NCBI GenBank assembly: GCA_023101725.1
Contig: JALJCO010003062.1
Span: 62,001-126,000, forward strand
DNA: 64,000 nt
Direction of reading: 5' to 3'
Source: Atherinomorus stipes
Taxonomy: Eukaryota; Chordata; Actinopteri; Atheriniformes; Atherinidae
The notes beneath the pieces were generated by a model. The model searched no databases. It was not told the DNA's origin and saw only the letters and a list, made by a program, of their open reading frames with translations. Position numbers and translations under genes: made by a program. Positions 34,723-46,095 of the stretch are shown here, piece after piece. The stretch's first letter is position 1, and the number at the start of each line of letters is the position of its first letter.

Positions 34723-37700
34723 ATGAGCATTCCTAATATCAAACTCTGTACTTGGAATGTACGGGGTATTCATCACCCAGTGAAGAGGAAGAAAATTCTC
34801 ACCTCCCTTAAAAAGGAGGGTGTTGAGATTGCACTGCTGCAGGAAACCCACCTGGGGGATCAGGAACATCTCAAACTCAAACGGGATTGGGTCGGCGAGA
34901 CTTTTTTTTTCATCCTACACCTCAAACAGTAGGGGTGTGTGTATTCTAATCAACAAGAAATTGCCCTTTAAACTCGAATCCTGTGTCAAAGACAGTAATG
35001 GACGCTACGTTATAGTTAAAGGCCTACTTTATGGGAAATATATCTCAATTCTCAACATGTATGCTCCTCCTGGTCACCCTACTGGTTTTGTTACAAAAGC
35101 ATTTTTGGAGTTTGCTGAACTTGAAACGGAATGTTCTGTAGTAGGTGGCGATTTCAATTGCCACCTGAACCCACTTTTTGATAGACTGCCGGCAGAAACT
35201 GGGGCCCCTTCTAAAAGAGCTAGAGCATTAGCAGATACATGTGAGGAGTTTGGATTTGTTGACGTCTGGAGAACTGTGCATCCTGATTTAAAAGAGTTTA
35301 CTTTTTTTTTTCCAATGCTCACAGAACTAGCTCCAGGATAGATTACTTTTTTGTTCCTAAACTGATGCTATCATCTGTGGTGTCTTGTGAAATAGGAGTT
35401 ATTTCTGTTTCTGATCACAGTCCGGTATTTTTACAATTGATGTTTAATGAAAAACAAGGTCTTTCTAATTCTTGGAGATTCAATCCACAACTACTCAGCG
35501 ACCCCAAATTTATCCCATACTTTAAATCCGAATTTAAAATTTTTTACTCCATAAATAAAACTCCAGATATTTCCCCCTCGGTATTGTGGGAAACTTGTAA
35601 AGCGTATTCCAGGGGCCTGATTATTTCCTATTCAAAAAGTAAAAAACGCAAATCTCTGGAAGCCCAAAAGAAACTAGAGGATGAATTATCTAATCTTGAA
35701 AAGACGTACGCTAAATATCCATCTGAGGCTAATATGAAGGCTATGCTGGCCACAAAAGCATCTCTAAATTCTCTGCTCACCCATAGAGCCGAGCAAAGCA
35801 TTAGGCTCGCTAAGCACAGGCTATACGAGTGTGGCAATAAACCAAATAAATACCTCGCAAGATTGGTAAATAGGAAGAGTGACTCCCAGACAATTTCATC
35901 TATTAAAGACACAGATGGATCTAGTAAATTGGATACAAACAATATTAATAGGGTGTTTAGGGATTTTTATAGTAAGCTCTACACTAGTGAGGAACCCTCA
36001 GGAGCACAGGACTTGATTGATAAATTCATGCATAAAATCACTCTACCGAAACTAACAGATGAACAAAGACGAGAACTAAATAAACCAATTACGAAACAGG
36101 AGGCTTTGGAGGCTTTGCAGACCCTACAGTCAGGAAAAGCCCCAGGCCCTGATGGCCTTGGGTGTGAATTCTATAAAGAATTTATGTCAGAACTTATAGA
36201 GCCTTTTCTGGAAATGCTAGATGATTCCTTTGTCAGAGGATCCTTACCTAAGTCCCTCACTGAAGCTAATATCAGTCTCATACTTAAAAAGGGGAAACCA
36301 GCTGATGAATGCTCTTCGTACCGTCCCATAAGCCTGCTAAATGTTGATTTTAAAATACTTTCTAAAGTACTAGCACGGCGCCTTGAGAAGGTACTTCCCA
36401 ATATTATTAATGTCGATCAGACAGGATTTGTTGTTGGCAGGAACTCTTGTAATAATATGAGAAGGCTGTTAAATGTAATCCAACTGTCACATCAGCAGAA
36501 ACTGACCAGCATGGTAATAAGCCTAGACGCAGAAAAGGCCTTCGACAGAGTAGAATGGCCTTTTCTTTTTTTCTGCTCTTGACACCTTTGGGCTGGGAGA
36601 AACATTTTGCGATTGGGTTAAACTTTTATATGACAGACCTCTTGCAGCTGTTCGTACTAATGGGCAGACTTCCTCTTACTTTCCCCTGGGCAGGGGCACC
36701 AGACAGGGGTGTCCCCTGTCCCCGTTGCTGTTCGCCATAGTTATAGAGCCTCTTGCGGAAGCTATAAGGAATAGCCCGGATGTTACTGGAATTTCTGCCG
36801 GTGAAAAAGATCATAAAATAGCCTTATATGCTGATGATATTTTACTTTTTGTAACTAACCCACAGACATCTGTACCAGCTGTTTTGGAAATAATAAATCA
36901 ATTTAGTGAGTTCTCAGGGTACAAAATAAATTGGACTAAATCTGAGGTCATGCCTCTGGTTAACCCTCGTTGCCCCACTCCATTTCCATTTAAATGGTCA
37001 CCCAAAGGCTTCACTTACCTGGGGATTTCAGTTACTCCGTCATTGGAAGCATTGTACAAGGCCAATTTCGAGCCTCTTTTAAAACGCATTAGGGACGATC
37101 TAGACAGGTGGATATCTCTACCACTGTCTCTGTTGGGGAGGATTTCCCTGCTCAAAATGAATATCTTGCCGAGGCTCCTTTATCATCTTCAAATGCTCCC
37201 TATTTTACTTAATAATAAAGTTATTAAGAAGATAAACAGCAGTTTTAGTACATTTATTTGGAACAAAAAGAAGCCGCGATTGAAGATGGCTAAGCTGCAG
37301 TTGTCTGTGGAGAAAGGTGGCTTGGCTGTCCCTAATATCAGACTTTATCAGCTCTCAGCACAGCTTCGCTACATAGCTGATTGGATTAATGGTGACCCAG
37401 AATCAGTTTGGTTGGATCTGGAAACAATTAACGCAGGTAGCCCTTTGCCAAGTCTATTATTTGCCCTAGACTTAAAGAAAATTAAGAATGTTTCAGTTAA
37501 TAATATTATAGTTAAAACAACTCTACAAGCCTGGCAGGCAATGAGGAAGTTGGAGGGGCGCGCAAATACACTGTCTTCTCTAGCTCCTATATACCATAAC
37601 ATTGATTTTGCCCCAGCCAGCAGGGATGGTGGATTTAACATTTGGAGAGATAGAGGGATCTTAACCCTAGGGCATTTATTTCATAGAGGAGTTATGCTCT

Positions 37701-38566
37701 CATTTACAGAAATTGAAAAGAAATATAATCTTCCCCCACATAATTGCTTCAGATTTTTCCAAGTCCGTAGCTTCATTCAGGACCAGGACAGCCATGTCTT
37801 TGACCATCAGACTTCAGAAATAGAGCGCCTGCTGCTCCACGGAGGCAAGAGGTCAGTCCTTGGCCGGGGATATGCTGTACTTAATCTTGCCAGTAATATT
37901 AATGTAGACTATCTGCGGCACGTGTGGAACAATGATCTCAATCTCAGAATGGATGAAACAACATGGGCAGAAAGTTGGCAGCGGGCGAAAGAGATTTCTA
38001 TATGTAATAGAACTAGGGAGACACAGTTTAGGATACTGCATCGTTTACAGATCACTCCCCAGCTGAGACATAGGATGAATCCGAGTTTGACTGAAATGTG
38101 CTCTAAGTGTCACGTGGAAGTGGGTAGTTACAGGCATTGTGTCTGGTCATGTGTTCATGTTGAGGAATACTGGCGTAAAATTATTGATAAACTTAATTTG
38201 ATTTTTGCTGTCCATCTGGATCCTGATCCTCAGGCTCTGCTCTTTGGCTTACCTAGCCCTCATATCAAAGGCTCTGATCAGAGAAGGCTGTTTAATGTTC
38301 TTACATTTGCTGCCAGAAAAAATATACTCCTTAAATGGATTGATAGCACTCCTCCTACAATAATAGGATGGCATAAACTGATATTTGAGTTAATACCAAT
38401 GGAATATTTAACATACAGATTCAAATGTAAAACGCCAGTTTTCCTCAAAACCTGGACGCCCTTCTTTAGATATGCTGGTAAAAGACTCACAAATATTGTT
38501 TTAAAGGGAATGGTTGATCACAGCAATGATAATTGGCAAAACGACATCTTTGGGGCGTGCGGTTAG
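34723..38566 (+). pseudogene. LINE ORF2: endonuclease-reverse transcriptase, broken at three T-runs
   Basis: ORF2 nicks target DNA and copies the element's RNA in place. From ATG 34723 an APE-type endonuclease shows 'CTWNVRG', 'LLQETH', 'GGDFN', then 'SRIDYF' and 'SDHSPV'. The reverse transcriptase shows 'GPDGL', 'RPISLLN', 'QTGFVVGR', 'LDAEKAFDRVEW', 'RQGCPLSPLLFA' and 'YADDILLF'. The C-terminus has a CCHC-type 'CSKCHVEVGSYRHCVWSC' near 38100-38153. The frame changes at T-runs 34902-34910, 35302-35311 and 36566-36572; no other stop or shift is seen. The span of 3,844 nt minus four apparent extra T gives 1,280 codons including the stop, normal for the family. Either true inactivating slippage or homopolymer sequencing error. 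Confidence 0.92.
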
Positions 38567-38853
38567 GTTTCCACTTACTGGGTGATCAGTTAATATTTAT
38601 TTAGTACTCATATTTTGTGTGGTGGAATTTTTTTTTAAGATTTCAAATATTTTGATCTATGAAAATTTGTATAATTTCTCCACTTATTTTTCTTGAAATG
38701 GCTGTTGCATCATTGTTAATTGTAACTGACTGACTGATTTCTACAATATGTCTGATTTTTGTGGCCACTGTTTGTTTGTTTGTTTTTGTTTGTTTGTGAT
38801 GGATTCACTCTGTATGTCTATGGGAAAACCACAATAAAAACATTGTTCAAAAA
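38567..38853 (+). other. LINE 3' UTR and tail
   Basis: Contains an irregular (GTTT)n tract at 38766-38800 and the polyadenylation signal AATAAA at 38833-38838, about 10 bases before a short A-run that merges with the target duplication. Confidence 0.8.
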
Positions 38854-38869
38854 AAAGTACAATATGAAG
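38854..38869 (+). repeat. Right target-site duplication of the LINE
   Basis: Exact copy of 33053-33068. Downstream sequence is unrelated to the LINE. Confidence 0.95.
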
Positions 38870-39208
38870 TGCCATTAATTTGAAATGACATTAGTCTCCA
38901 AATACCCCTGTAGTACAATAGATAATGTCTGTGTTGTATCCAAGTGGGCAAACTCCATTGGAAAAGTATGAAGCCCGGAAGTTAAGTTTCATAACTGTAG
39001 TTCTTTCTTCATCCGCTAGGGGCTGGCTCCAAAACAGAGCAAATCCCTGTAGACTCCCACATTAAAAAAAAGGCCAACTTCACAGCAGAAATAAACATTT
39101 TACAGTATGGTTCAAAAAATCCTTTTAGTTTTAATAGGTCAAGTTTACCTTCATGTCAACTGTAAGGGGGTGAATTTTTTTCATAACTCATCCGTTTAGA
39201 TGTTATTT

Positions 39209-39572
39209 ATATTGGGTGGCAGTGGATCAGGTGGTAGAGCAGGTCGACCAAAGCTCGAAGGATGGGCGGTTGGAATCCCAGTCCCCCAGCCATCATTTAT
39301 TGTGTCCTTGGGAAAAACACTTAACCCTCCTTGCCTCCAGTGGGGGCACCACTGGTGTATGAATGTGTGTGAATGCTCCAGTGGTGGTCGGAGGGGCAGT
39401 AGGCGCGAAATGACCGCCACGGTTCTGTCAGTCTGCCCCAGGGCAGCTGGGGCTACATACTGTACGTAGCTTACCAAGTATGAATGAGGAGTGAATGAAT
39501 AATGGATCTACTGTGAGTGCTTTAAGTGCCTTGAGAAGCACAATATAAATCTAATACATTATTATTATTTTC
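39209..39572 (+). mobile_element. V-SINE, plus strand, with (ATT)n tail
   Basis: A tRNA-like head carries an A-box-like 'ggatcaggtggtagagcagg' and a B-box-like 'ggttggaatccc' (39268-39279). The V core 'cttgggaaaaacacttaacc' lies at 39307-39326. The LINE-derived tail 'aagtgccttgagaagcacaa' leads to 'tattattattatt' at the end. It appears nearly full length. The orientation is opposite to the V-SINE at 1.34-1.59 kb, and the tail differs. Confidence 0.8.
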
Positions 39573-41110
39573 ATTAATCTTGAAATTACACATAATTCGG
39601 GGCATATCCTTTTGACTGAGATGCGGCAGACCGGATGTCGGCCAGTGGCTGTCAGTTAGCACCTTGATTTCTCTCAGTAAGGTCTCAGTCTGTGGCAGAG
39701 TAGCAAAATGGTGGGTTTTAGCAGCTAACAGCAAGTCCAAACATGCCTTAACTTTAACCTGCCGCTGAGGCTGCTAACCTTCGTTAGCTCCTGTTAGTTT
39801 CAAGTTAGCTCAATTTGAATTCAGCCCAGAGTACACTGGCTGTCAATCATTTGCCCCGGGGCCCATTTTAGTTTTTTTCCTGGAGTGGCGACACATGCGA
39901 GATGGCAAGATGGTGATGGTGGGACACACCCAACTGGCTTCACTTTCCTCCATTCAGACGTGACTGGATACTACATCCATTTTTCGACAGTTTTTGGTTG
40001 TATTATAACTTTTTTTTTTAAATGCCAGAGATAAGTAAAACTAAGCATGTTCGATGGAAACAGCCCCATGCTGCAGGCCAGCGAGTAACATATTTCGGCT
40101 TTTTTTTTTGTTTTAAGAGATAATTCTTGTGGTTTTCCACGTAGTTCTCATCTGCATATGAGAACAACAGACCAGCACTCGTACAACAGCCGACAATGAT
40201 CCATTTTTACACAGAATAAAACAAGAGCAGGCTGTAAAAATGAGCATAATATCAGCAGTGTTTGTGAAGATTGCATGGCTTTATGTAAAAAATTGCACCA
40301 TTATTTCCCCAGCCTTCTTCAAAAACAAAAGGATAAATATGTCCATTTTCCCAACTTTAGTCCCATTTCATGCTGTTCTCCTGCTTTTCATTTCACGCTC
40401 TGCTTCAACCTATTTATAGACGAGACGGAGGAGGGAGGCAGGAGGCCATTACTGACAAGAACTACCCTTTGTGTGTGTCCTGTCATATATCCAGAAGTGG
40501 ACCCAGAGACTGCACCGTGAATTGTCAAAGACATTTTTCCATAAAGATTTGATCTTGCATGATAGTGGTGAAATATAGCTGAGATTTGAATTTCAGACAT
40601 TTTGAGCAAAGTTTCTACCCTTCCAGCAAATGACAAAATCAGGTACATTTAAGTGTGCAGAGAAATACTGGGGAGCCTTTTTTTTTTTTTTAAAGGTAGA
40701 TGGTCATTACAATCCATTTTCACGGAAAAGGTTAAACTAACTTTGCTCTTTTTTTCTCCATGTACAACACTGTTGTCATTAAGTTGTGCTTCCCTCTTTT
40801 TTTTAAACTTTTTTTTTTACTTAGCAGATCGAGTAATGGCACTTGTTGACCCCTCTTTCCTGTCCTCTGCACGTCCAACTAGCTCTGGTTATTCTGCTTT
40901 CCTCTCTCTTAAAAAGTGGGTTTTAGCTCCATTGTCGCACCAATGCATCCAGCTCCGGATTGGGTGTTAAATTGAAAAGACTATAAAATGCAATCCACTG
41001 AATTCCTTATAAAGATAATTAATTTATAAACTGGTTATGTGAACACAAACTTTACTCATGTGAGTCATGGATTTATCTTAATAGGACTGGATTCAGTGCA
41101 ATGAGCTGGA
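39573..41110. other. No gene recognised
   Basis: T-rich and unremarkable, with poly-T at 40679-40692 and 40797-40820. No paired repeats or convincing coding region. Confidence 0.35.
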
Positions 41111-41114
41111 TTGG

Positions 41115-41195
41115 ATTGTATCTTTAAAACTCTTGAGAGGAGCTTATTGTGAATTGGTGCTGTAAAAATAAAGTAGAATTAAACTGAACTGATAA
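41115..41195 (+). repeat. LINE-type 3' tail fragment
   Basis: 'gtgaattggtgctgtaaaaa' followed by 'taaagtagaattaaactgaa' is the plus-strand form of the tail seen inverted at 27.89 kb. Confidence 0.45.
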
Positions 41196-41274
41196 ACTTG
41201 GTCACCAAATTTTTCTTTTGTTTGTTCGTCCAATGAATTTTTCACAGGTTGCTGAATGTGGCAGGATGAAATAT

Positions 41275-41400
41275 TGACCCTGGATTGATTGACCCCGGGC
41301 GGGGGGGGGCAATCACAAGACTCCCAGGTGAGTCATGCGTGCCGACCAAGTAGCTAGGGCCCATGATCAATCGGAGGTGTAAGGAAGGACTGTCATCCGT
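41275..41400 (-). mobile_element. tRNA-like SINE fragment
   Basis: On the minus strand 'ttggtcggcacgcatgactc' and 'cctgggagtc', preceded by 'gattgatcatgggccc', parallel the tRNA-like head at about 25680-25787. A G/C homopolymer follows the head. Confidence 0.5.
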
Positions 41401-41594
41401 CACATGAACACGATCAAATAAAGAAAATTGACAGGCAAATTCTTTCCCCATATGGACCATTCTCACGTGTTTTTGCTGATCACGACAGGCATGTTGGTGA
41501 TGTACGTTGGTGGCAAAAAGATTAACATAGCAGGTTTAATGCTTTGGACTCTGCTACTAAAGCTAGCATTTTGCCTGACTGAAAGATAATGGAG

Positions 41595-41965
41595 GGGCTG
41601 CATGGCGGCGTGGTGGTTAGCACTGCAGCCCCACAGTAAGAAGGTCGCTAGCTCAAGTCCCAGCTGGGGAGGGGGTTCAAACAATTCCAACAGTGGCTTT
41701 CCTGTGTGGAGTTTGCATGTTCTACCTGTGTATGCGTGGGTTCTCTCCGGGTACTCCAGCTTCCTCCCACCGTCCAAAGACATGCATGTTAGGTTAATTG
41801 ATCACTCTAAATTGTCCCTAAGAATGAATATGAGCGTGTGTGGTTGTCTGTCTCTCTGTATTGGTCCTGCGACAGATTGGCGACCTGTCCAGGGTGGACA
41901 CTGCCTCTCGCCTGATAATAGCTGGGATAGGTTCCAGCAGCCCCAGCAACCCTGAACTGTATTAG
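41595..41965 (+). repeat. SINE-like interspersed repeat (copy 2)
   Basis: Same family as 5143-5495, sharing 'ccccacagtaagaaggtcgc', 'gtttgcatgttct', 'cttcctcccaccgtccaaag' and 'gcctctcgcctgataatagc'. This copy retains a fuller central part ('gtattggtcctgcgacagat') and lacks the TGAC tail. Confidence 0.75.
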
Positions 41966-41969
41966 TGGT

Positions 41970-43380
41970 ACAATGGTACATTTGTGCTTTGTCTTTGGAT
42001 GTTCCGACTGACATCCCAGGATGGGATTTAACTATCCAGGCTACCTGCTGAACCTGAACTACGACCTAAATGAGTTGCTGCCATAAAATGTGATAACTTT
42101 CACTGGAAGCCATAGGGGGCTCTTGGCTGCAGCAGCCTGGAGGCAGTACTTTGTCGGTGGTAAGTTTCCTGCTAATTTTGTTATGTCCACTTTCCAATTA
42201 TATTTTTGGTGAGTTGGTCTAAGTTTGATTATACTGTATTTATTAAAAAATGATAATGCATTACTAAAATGCAGTTGTTTAATGTTATTGCTACCAGACG
42301 CTTCACATTTGTTGTTCACAGACAAAACAGATGGCTGACGGAGGCTTATTTTGTCTTCTTTCAAGTAAAAAGGAAAAAAAAAGAGAGAGAGAGAGAACCC
42401 ATTGTCCCCGGCCTATGTCCTGTCCATCTTCATGTTTGTCCGGGCTCCAGAAAAAAGATGGCAAAAGTAAACTGCAAGCATTTGCAAGAAGGCAATAAGC
42501 GAAAGAGAGTTTTCAGTTCTCATTGTTTCAAAAAGAACTTAGACTTTTATTTTTCTTTGTATTGTCAAAAGAGTAAACAGACATGAGATATTTTCTTAAC
42601 ATTCTTTACATTTTGTAATGTTAACTCCTAAATATAATGTTGAGATGTTACTAATGTTTACAACGTTATCAGGCTCTGCTGTTTTCATCTTTGACATGAA
42701 GAGGAAATACTTGTTTGGGGCACTTTCCACAGCTGAGGTCTGATACCTGCCACCAGATATTTAAAAGCTTTAACCACTTGTAAGATTTTATTTCTGCTCC
42801 CTTGAAGTGTGACTGTTAATTGACTAGGTAGTTGTAAATGTCATGCTAAGCTAATCAGGTAACATCATCTCTGTCTGTTAGCAGTTTTGGAGGTTTGTAA
42901 ACCAGGATTTTAGAAAATAAGGGTCTTGAGGAAAAGACAAGTGCAAATTTATCAAAATATGGCAGTCTGACCTGCCCACATAAAAGCTGAACTAGCTTAA
43001 AAAGTGTAAAGTCATCTAGAACCATCATTAATGAGAGGCAGCAAGTTAACAGTAACTCCCAGCTTAGGCTAGCTTTTTGCCATCCAACATGGCTGCGTGA
43101 CTGAACAAAGTCATGTGATTGAGAATGGTCTATACTATTAACTGGATTGGACACATTATTTAGCTGCAAAATCATCCCCCAAATTCACTGTTTAAGTAAC
43201 TGAAAGATCTCCCTACATAAAATCCAGCTGTACAGTACTTCCATGTGTCATGATCTCTAACAGAGAGAGATAGGGCCTGCAGGATGTATCAAATATCCAC
43301 AGTCCACAGTTTGCAGCTTCAGATCTTTATGTCATTAATTCTATCTCTTCCTGTATGTCTATGGAAACAAAGATGATGGT
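41970..43380. other. No gene recognised; (AG)n at 42380-42400
   Basis: Contains a short purine microsatellite and no supported gene. Confidence 0.35.
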
Positions 43381-43385
43381 CAAAA

Positions 43386-43446
43386 TTAAATGGCAGTCCT
43401 GCCATTTAAAGTTTAAATTTAAAGTTTAGTCCTGACTAAACTTTAA
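43386..43446. repeat. Two adjacent near-perfect palindromes with 2-nt spacers
   Basis: 43386-43396 is the exact complement of 43399-43409 (11-bp arms, spacer tc). 43419-43431 is the exact complement of 43434-43446 (13-bp arms, spacer ct). Each palindrome begins and ends with TTAA. Confidence 0.95.
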
Positions 43447-43649
43447 CTGCAGCTGGATTCCAGTGTGCATGTAATCAAAGTGACTCATTCAGCACTTATT
43501 AGTCTATAGGCCTACAGTCATATATACTGTCTTTATTAGCTGCTTCTCCAGTCAGTTTCTGACAAAAAAAAATTAACAAGAGCAGCTTCAATGGGAATTC
43601 AACTGGATTGATACGCCAACCTTTACATTTTCACAAAAAAATCCGATCC

Positions 43650-44100
43650 AATACTGCTTTATTTGAAAAAAACAATATAAAACTTCAAAAGACACAAGAG
43701 CATCATCTCATTTAGTACTAGAAGCCATAGAAAATAACTGTATTTAAGAAGGGATCTAAAAACAGGCAGGTTTAATATCTGAACGAAGCTGGAAGCTAGC
43801 TCCAGTCTTGTCTTGGGTATAACGAGGAGCTGCTGGCCAGCAGACCTTAAAGGTTGTGAAGGGGTGTAGGTCACAGGTCAGTGAGACAGTGTGGGGTTTA
43901 TCCATTCAGGAATTTATGTGATAAAAGAAGAATTTTAAATGAACTCAAACACACAGGAAGCCAGTGGAGTGAGGTGAGAAAAGGAGGAATGTGCGCTGAC
44001 TTATGGATCCCTGCTGCATTTTGGACCATCTGCCAGTGGGAGAGAGAGACTTTGCTAACCCAAACATGCAGTATATTGCAGTAGCTCAACATAGTTATAA
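43650..44100 (-). pseudogene. C-terminal fragment of an L2/Rex-like LINE ORF2
   Basis: On the minus strand 'QMVQNAAGIHKSAHIPPFLT' and 'SLHWLPVCLSSFKILLLSHK' (about 44070-43900), then 'YTPSQPLRSAGQQLLVIPKT' (about 43865-43806), match the well-known run 'LVQNAAARL...LxSLHWLPV...FKILL...LRSxGxxLLVVPRT' at the end of fish L2/CR1-type reverse transcriptases. Stops and shifts break it, and the reverse transcriptase core is absent. A dead, truncated copy. Confidence 0.75.
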
Positions 44101-44239
44101 ACTTGTAAATGAGTTTCTCAAAGTCCTTCAATAATAAAACCAGTTTTACTTTTTCTAATTGTCTTTAACTAAAAGAAATTTGTGTCTTTGCAGTTTAAAA
44201 TTGGAGTCAACTCTTACACCCAGGTTTGAAACTATGGAA

Positions 44240-44770
44240 TTAAAACACCCACAATGTTACTTTTAGACCTTAAAAATATGCATTTCTGACTTTTTGATGG
44301 CACATCAAAATTCATTACGCTCATTTTCGAGCCGTCACTGTCCAGAGGCTCAGAAACTGCACTATGTAACTTTTGTATCCGGGACGCAGCCGTGACGTTG
44401 CAGTGGACTTTTAGTTCGACATCGTGTCACGTAATAAATGGATATGAACCAGATATGAACACAGCGGGTGTTTTGAAGGCGCAGCATGTCAGATTTGGCA
44501 AAGAAATGCAAGGAAAGAGAGGAAAAGAAATAGAGGAAGGAACAGAACAAGACTGTCTTTTACTGGCTGGAGGGAGCTCACAGTACAGGTAAGATGCAAG
44601 ATGGATGCTAGTTTAGCCATCAATAGGGGATTATCACGCTTTCCGGAACTTTCCGGAATTTTAGGCATTTCCTCTTCCGGGCCATTTTAACAATAGCTGT
44701 CCCTGTTCTGTTACACTTTGTAAATCGGATAAACGCCAACCACACTGAAGTTTTCATTGATTCCCGACTC
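44240..44770 (+). repeat. Exon-bearing repeat family (copy 3, most complete)
   Basis: This copy links three blocks seen separately elsewhere. Block 1 (44250-44480) matches 25.33-25.9 kb. Block 2 is an exon-like stretch from ATG 44488 ('MSDLAKKCKEREEK', then an in-frame TAG), ending at splice-donor-like 'acagGTaag' (44583-44591) as at 2.3-2.41 kb. Block 3 (44628-44740, 'ggccattttaacaatagctg') is the inverse of 7.91-8.03 kb. The blocks therefore belong to one family or a recurrent composite. The protein is unidentified. Confidence 0.65.
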
Positions 44771-44843
44771 GATCTGTACGGGCATTTATGAATCCAGCCT
44801 CCTGTTTTGAGCCTAAGATGTTGAGAGAAACAAACACCGAAAC

Positions 44844-44993
44844 ATGGCAGAAAAAGCTCCTGTAGCTGCGCCGGTTACAGCTAACGCCAACGTTGCCAGG
44901 ACCCTACTGTGGCAGAGTCACTCCAAGAAGAAGAGGATGTCTCTGTCAGAGATCAAGAAGGTGCTGGCCGGGAGAGTTAAGCCTCAGCTTTAG
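44844..44993 (+). CDS. Unrecognised 49-codon ORF in a possible retrocopy
   Basis: The ATG has a good vertebrate start context (aacATGG). It opens 49 codons, beginning 'MAEKAPVAAPVTANANVA' and ending 'LSEIKKVLAGRVKPQL', with an alanine-rich N-terminus and basic C-terminal half. Sixteen A residues (45022-45037) follow 28 bp after the stop. 'aagatgttg' occurs both at 44815-44823 and right after the A-run at 45036-45044, which would fit a retrotransposed mRNA. No polyadenylation signal is seen. I do not recognise the protein, and chance cannot be excluded. Confidence 0.3.
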   Translation: MAEKAPVAAPVTANANVARTLLWQSHSKKKRMSLSEIKKVLAGRVKPQL

Positions 44994-45044
44994 AGGTGAG
45001 ATTAAGAAAGAAGACAGATGGAAAAAAAAAAAAAAAAGATGTTG

Positions 45045-46095
45045 GCAAGCAGTTAATCCGCTGTTGTCAGTCATTCACCTGACTTTACCTACTCTAACGT
45101 TAGGCATCACATGATTCCATGCAGGCAGTTTACATGCATATGTTGAAGTAAAATTTCGGTATTTTCTGTACATTTATTTTCTCAAATTGTATCCAGTCTT
45201 GTAAACTGAATATTAAGAGAATGAGAGATTAAGGGTCAACTTTAAGGCCATATATGATGATAAAAAGGGACAGGACTAAGTTTTTACTTCATCCTGCTCC
45301 TTTTTGGACCTTTTGGACTTAATAATAATTGTTTTGTTTTTTTTCGCTGTCATTTAAATCATTATTTTTTAATTTGCTAAACGGTTTATTTACGTGGTAT
45401 TTATGTTTTGTCCAAATAAAGAATCAATCATTACAAAACAACATGGTGTTGGTGAAAAAGGAGTTTTAACTTCTCCTCATCCCTTTTTAAGAAACACTTC
45501 TAGTTTTTGTAAACCCAAGAGAAAAATCAGTTTATGCCTCACCTCAAGGAATGATTGTCTGCCGTTATAAAGAACATGAAAGATGCACTTTACCTGGTTC
45601 CAAAGAGGATGGATGGTCCTCAAGAACTTCAAAATGTTCAATTCTTCTTATTTAAAGTAGCCCCATCATAAAAATAGACTTTTAAGAGCTTTTAAGCATG
45701 TTACTGTGGTAATTACTCAGAAAAACTTCATTTAAGTCATTTTTTCTTCATTCGTGCATATTTGAATAAAACATATGAATATTCAGGCCAAGCTCTTGGT
45801 CCTTTAAAATGACTAACCACCGGTGTACGTAATCAGGTGGCTCCAATCATGAAGCGACAAATACGCATGCACAGCATCGTAGCAAAACACTCTCTTTGTT
45901 CAAGAGAAACTAGGAAAGTACTAACCTATCAACACTCTCTGAGGAAGACAAACAGAGACAAACAGCCATCAGCTAACAGAAGTTTGCTCCAGAATTCAGA
46001 AGAAAAGTTTTTCTTTTTTTAAAAGCTCTAGACAACAGCAAGTTGGAGAAAATGTGGTTGTTCAGTGTGGGAGTTTGTTCGTTGTACTGGACTTT
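45045..46095. other. No gene recognised; LINE-like 3' tail near 45240-45440
   Basis: 'aagggacaggactaagtttt' at about 45267, then 'ccaaataaagaatcaatcat' at about 45412, resemble a LINE 3' region. The rest is unrecognised. Confidence 0.35.

Larger units (their letters stand above)
33069..38853 (+). mobile_element. Full-length L1/Tx1-type non-LTR retrotransposon
   Basis: The 5,785-bp element lies between two perfect 16-bp target duplications, the hallmark of target-primed reverse transcription. In order: a 119-bp 5' leader, ORF1 (33188-34072), a 650-bp inter-ORF region, ORF2 (34723-38566), and a 287-bp 3' UTR with GTTT repeats (38766-38800), AATAAA (38833-38838) and a short A-rich tail. Full length and exact duplications mean a recent insertion. 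ORF1 is intact, and ORF2 is interrupted only at T-runs. The clade call (L1/Tx1 group of fish) rests on ORF1 coiled-coil type and ORF2 motifs. Confidence 0.95.
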
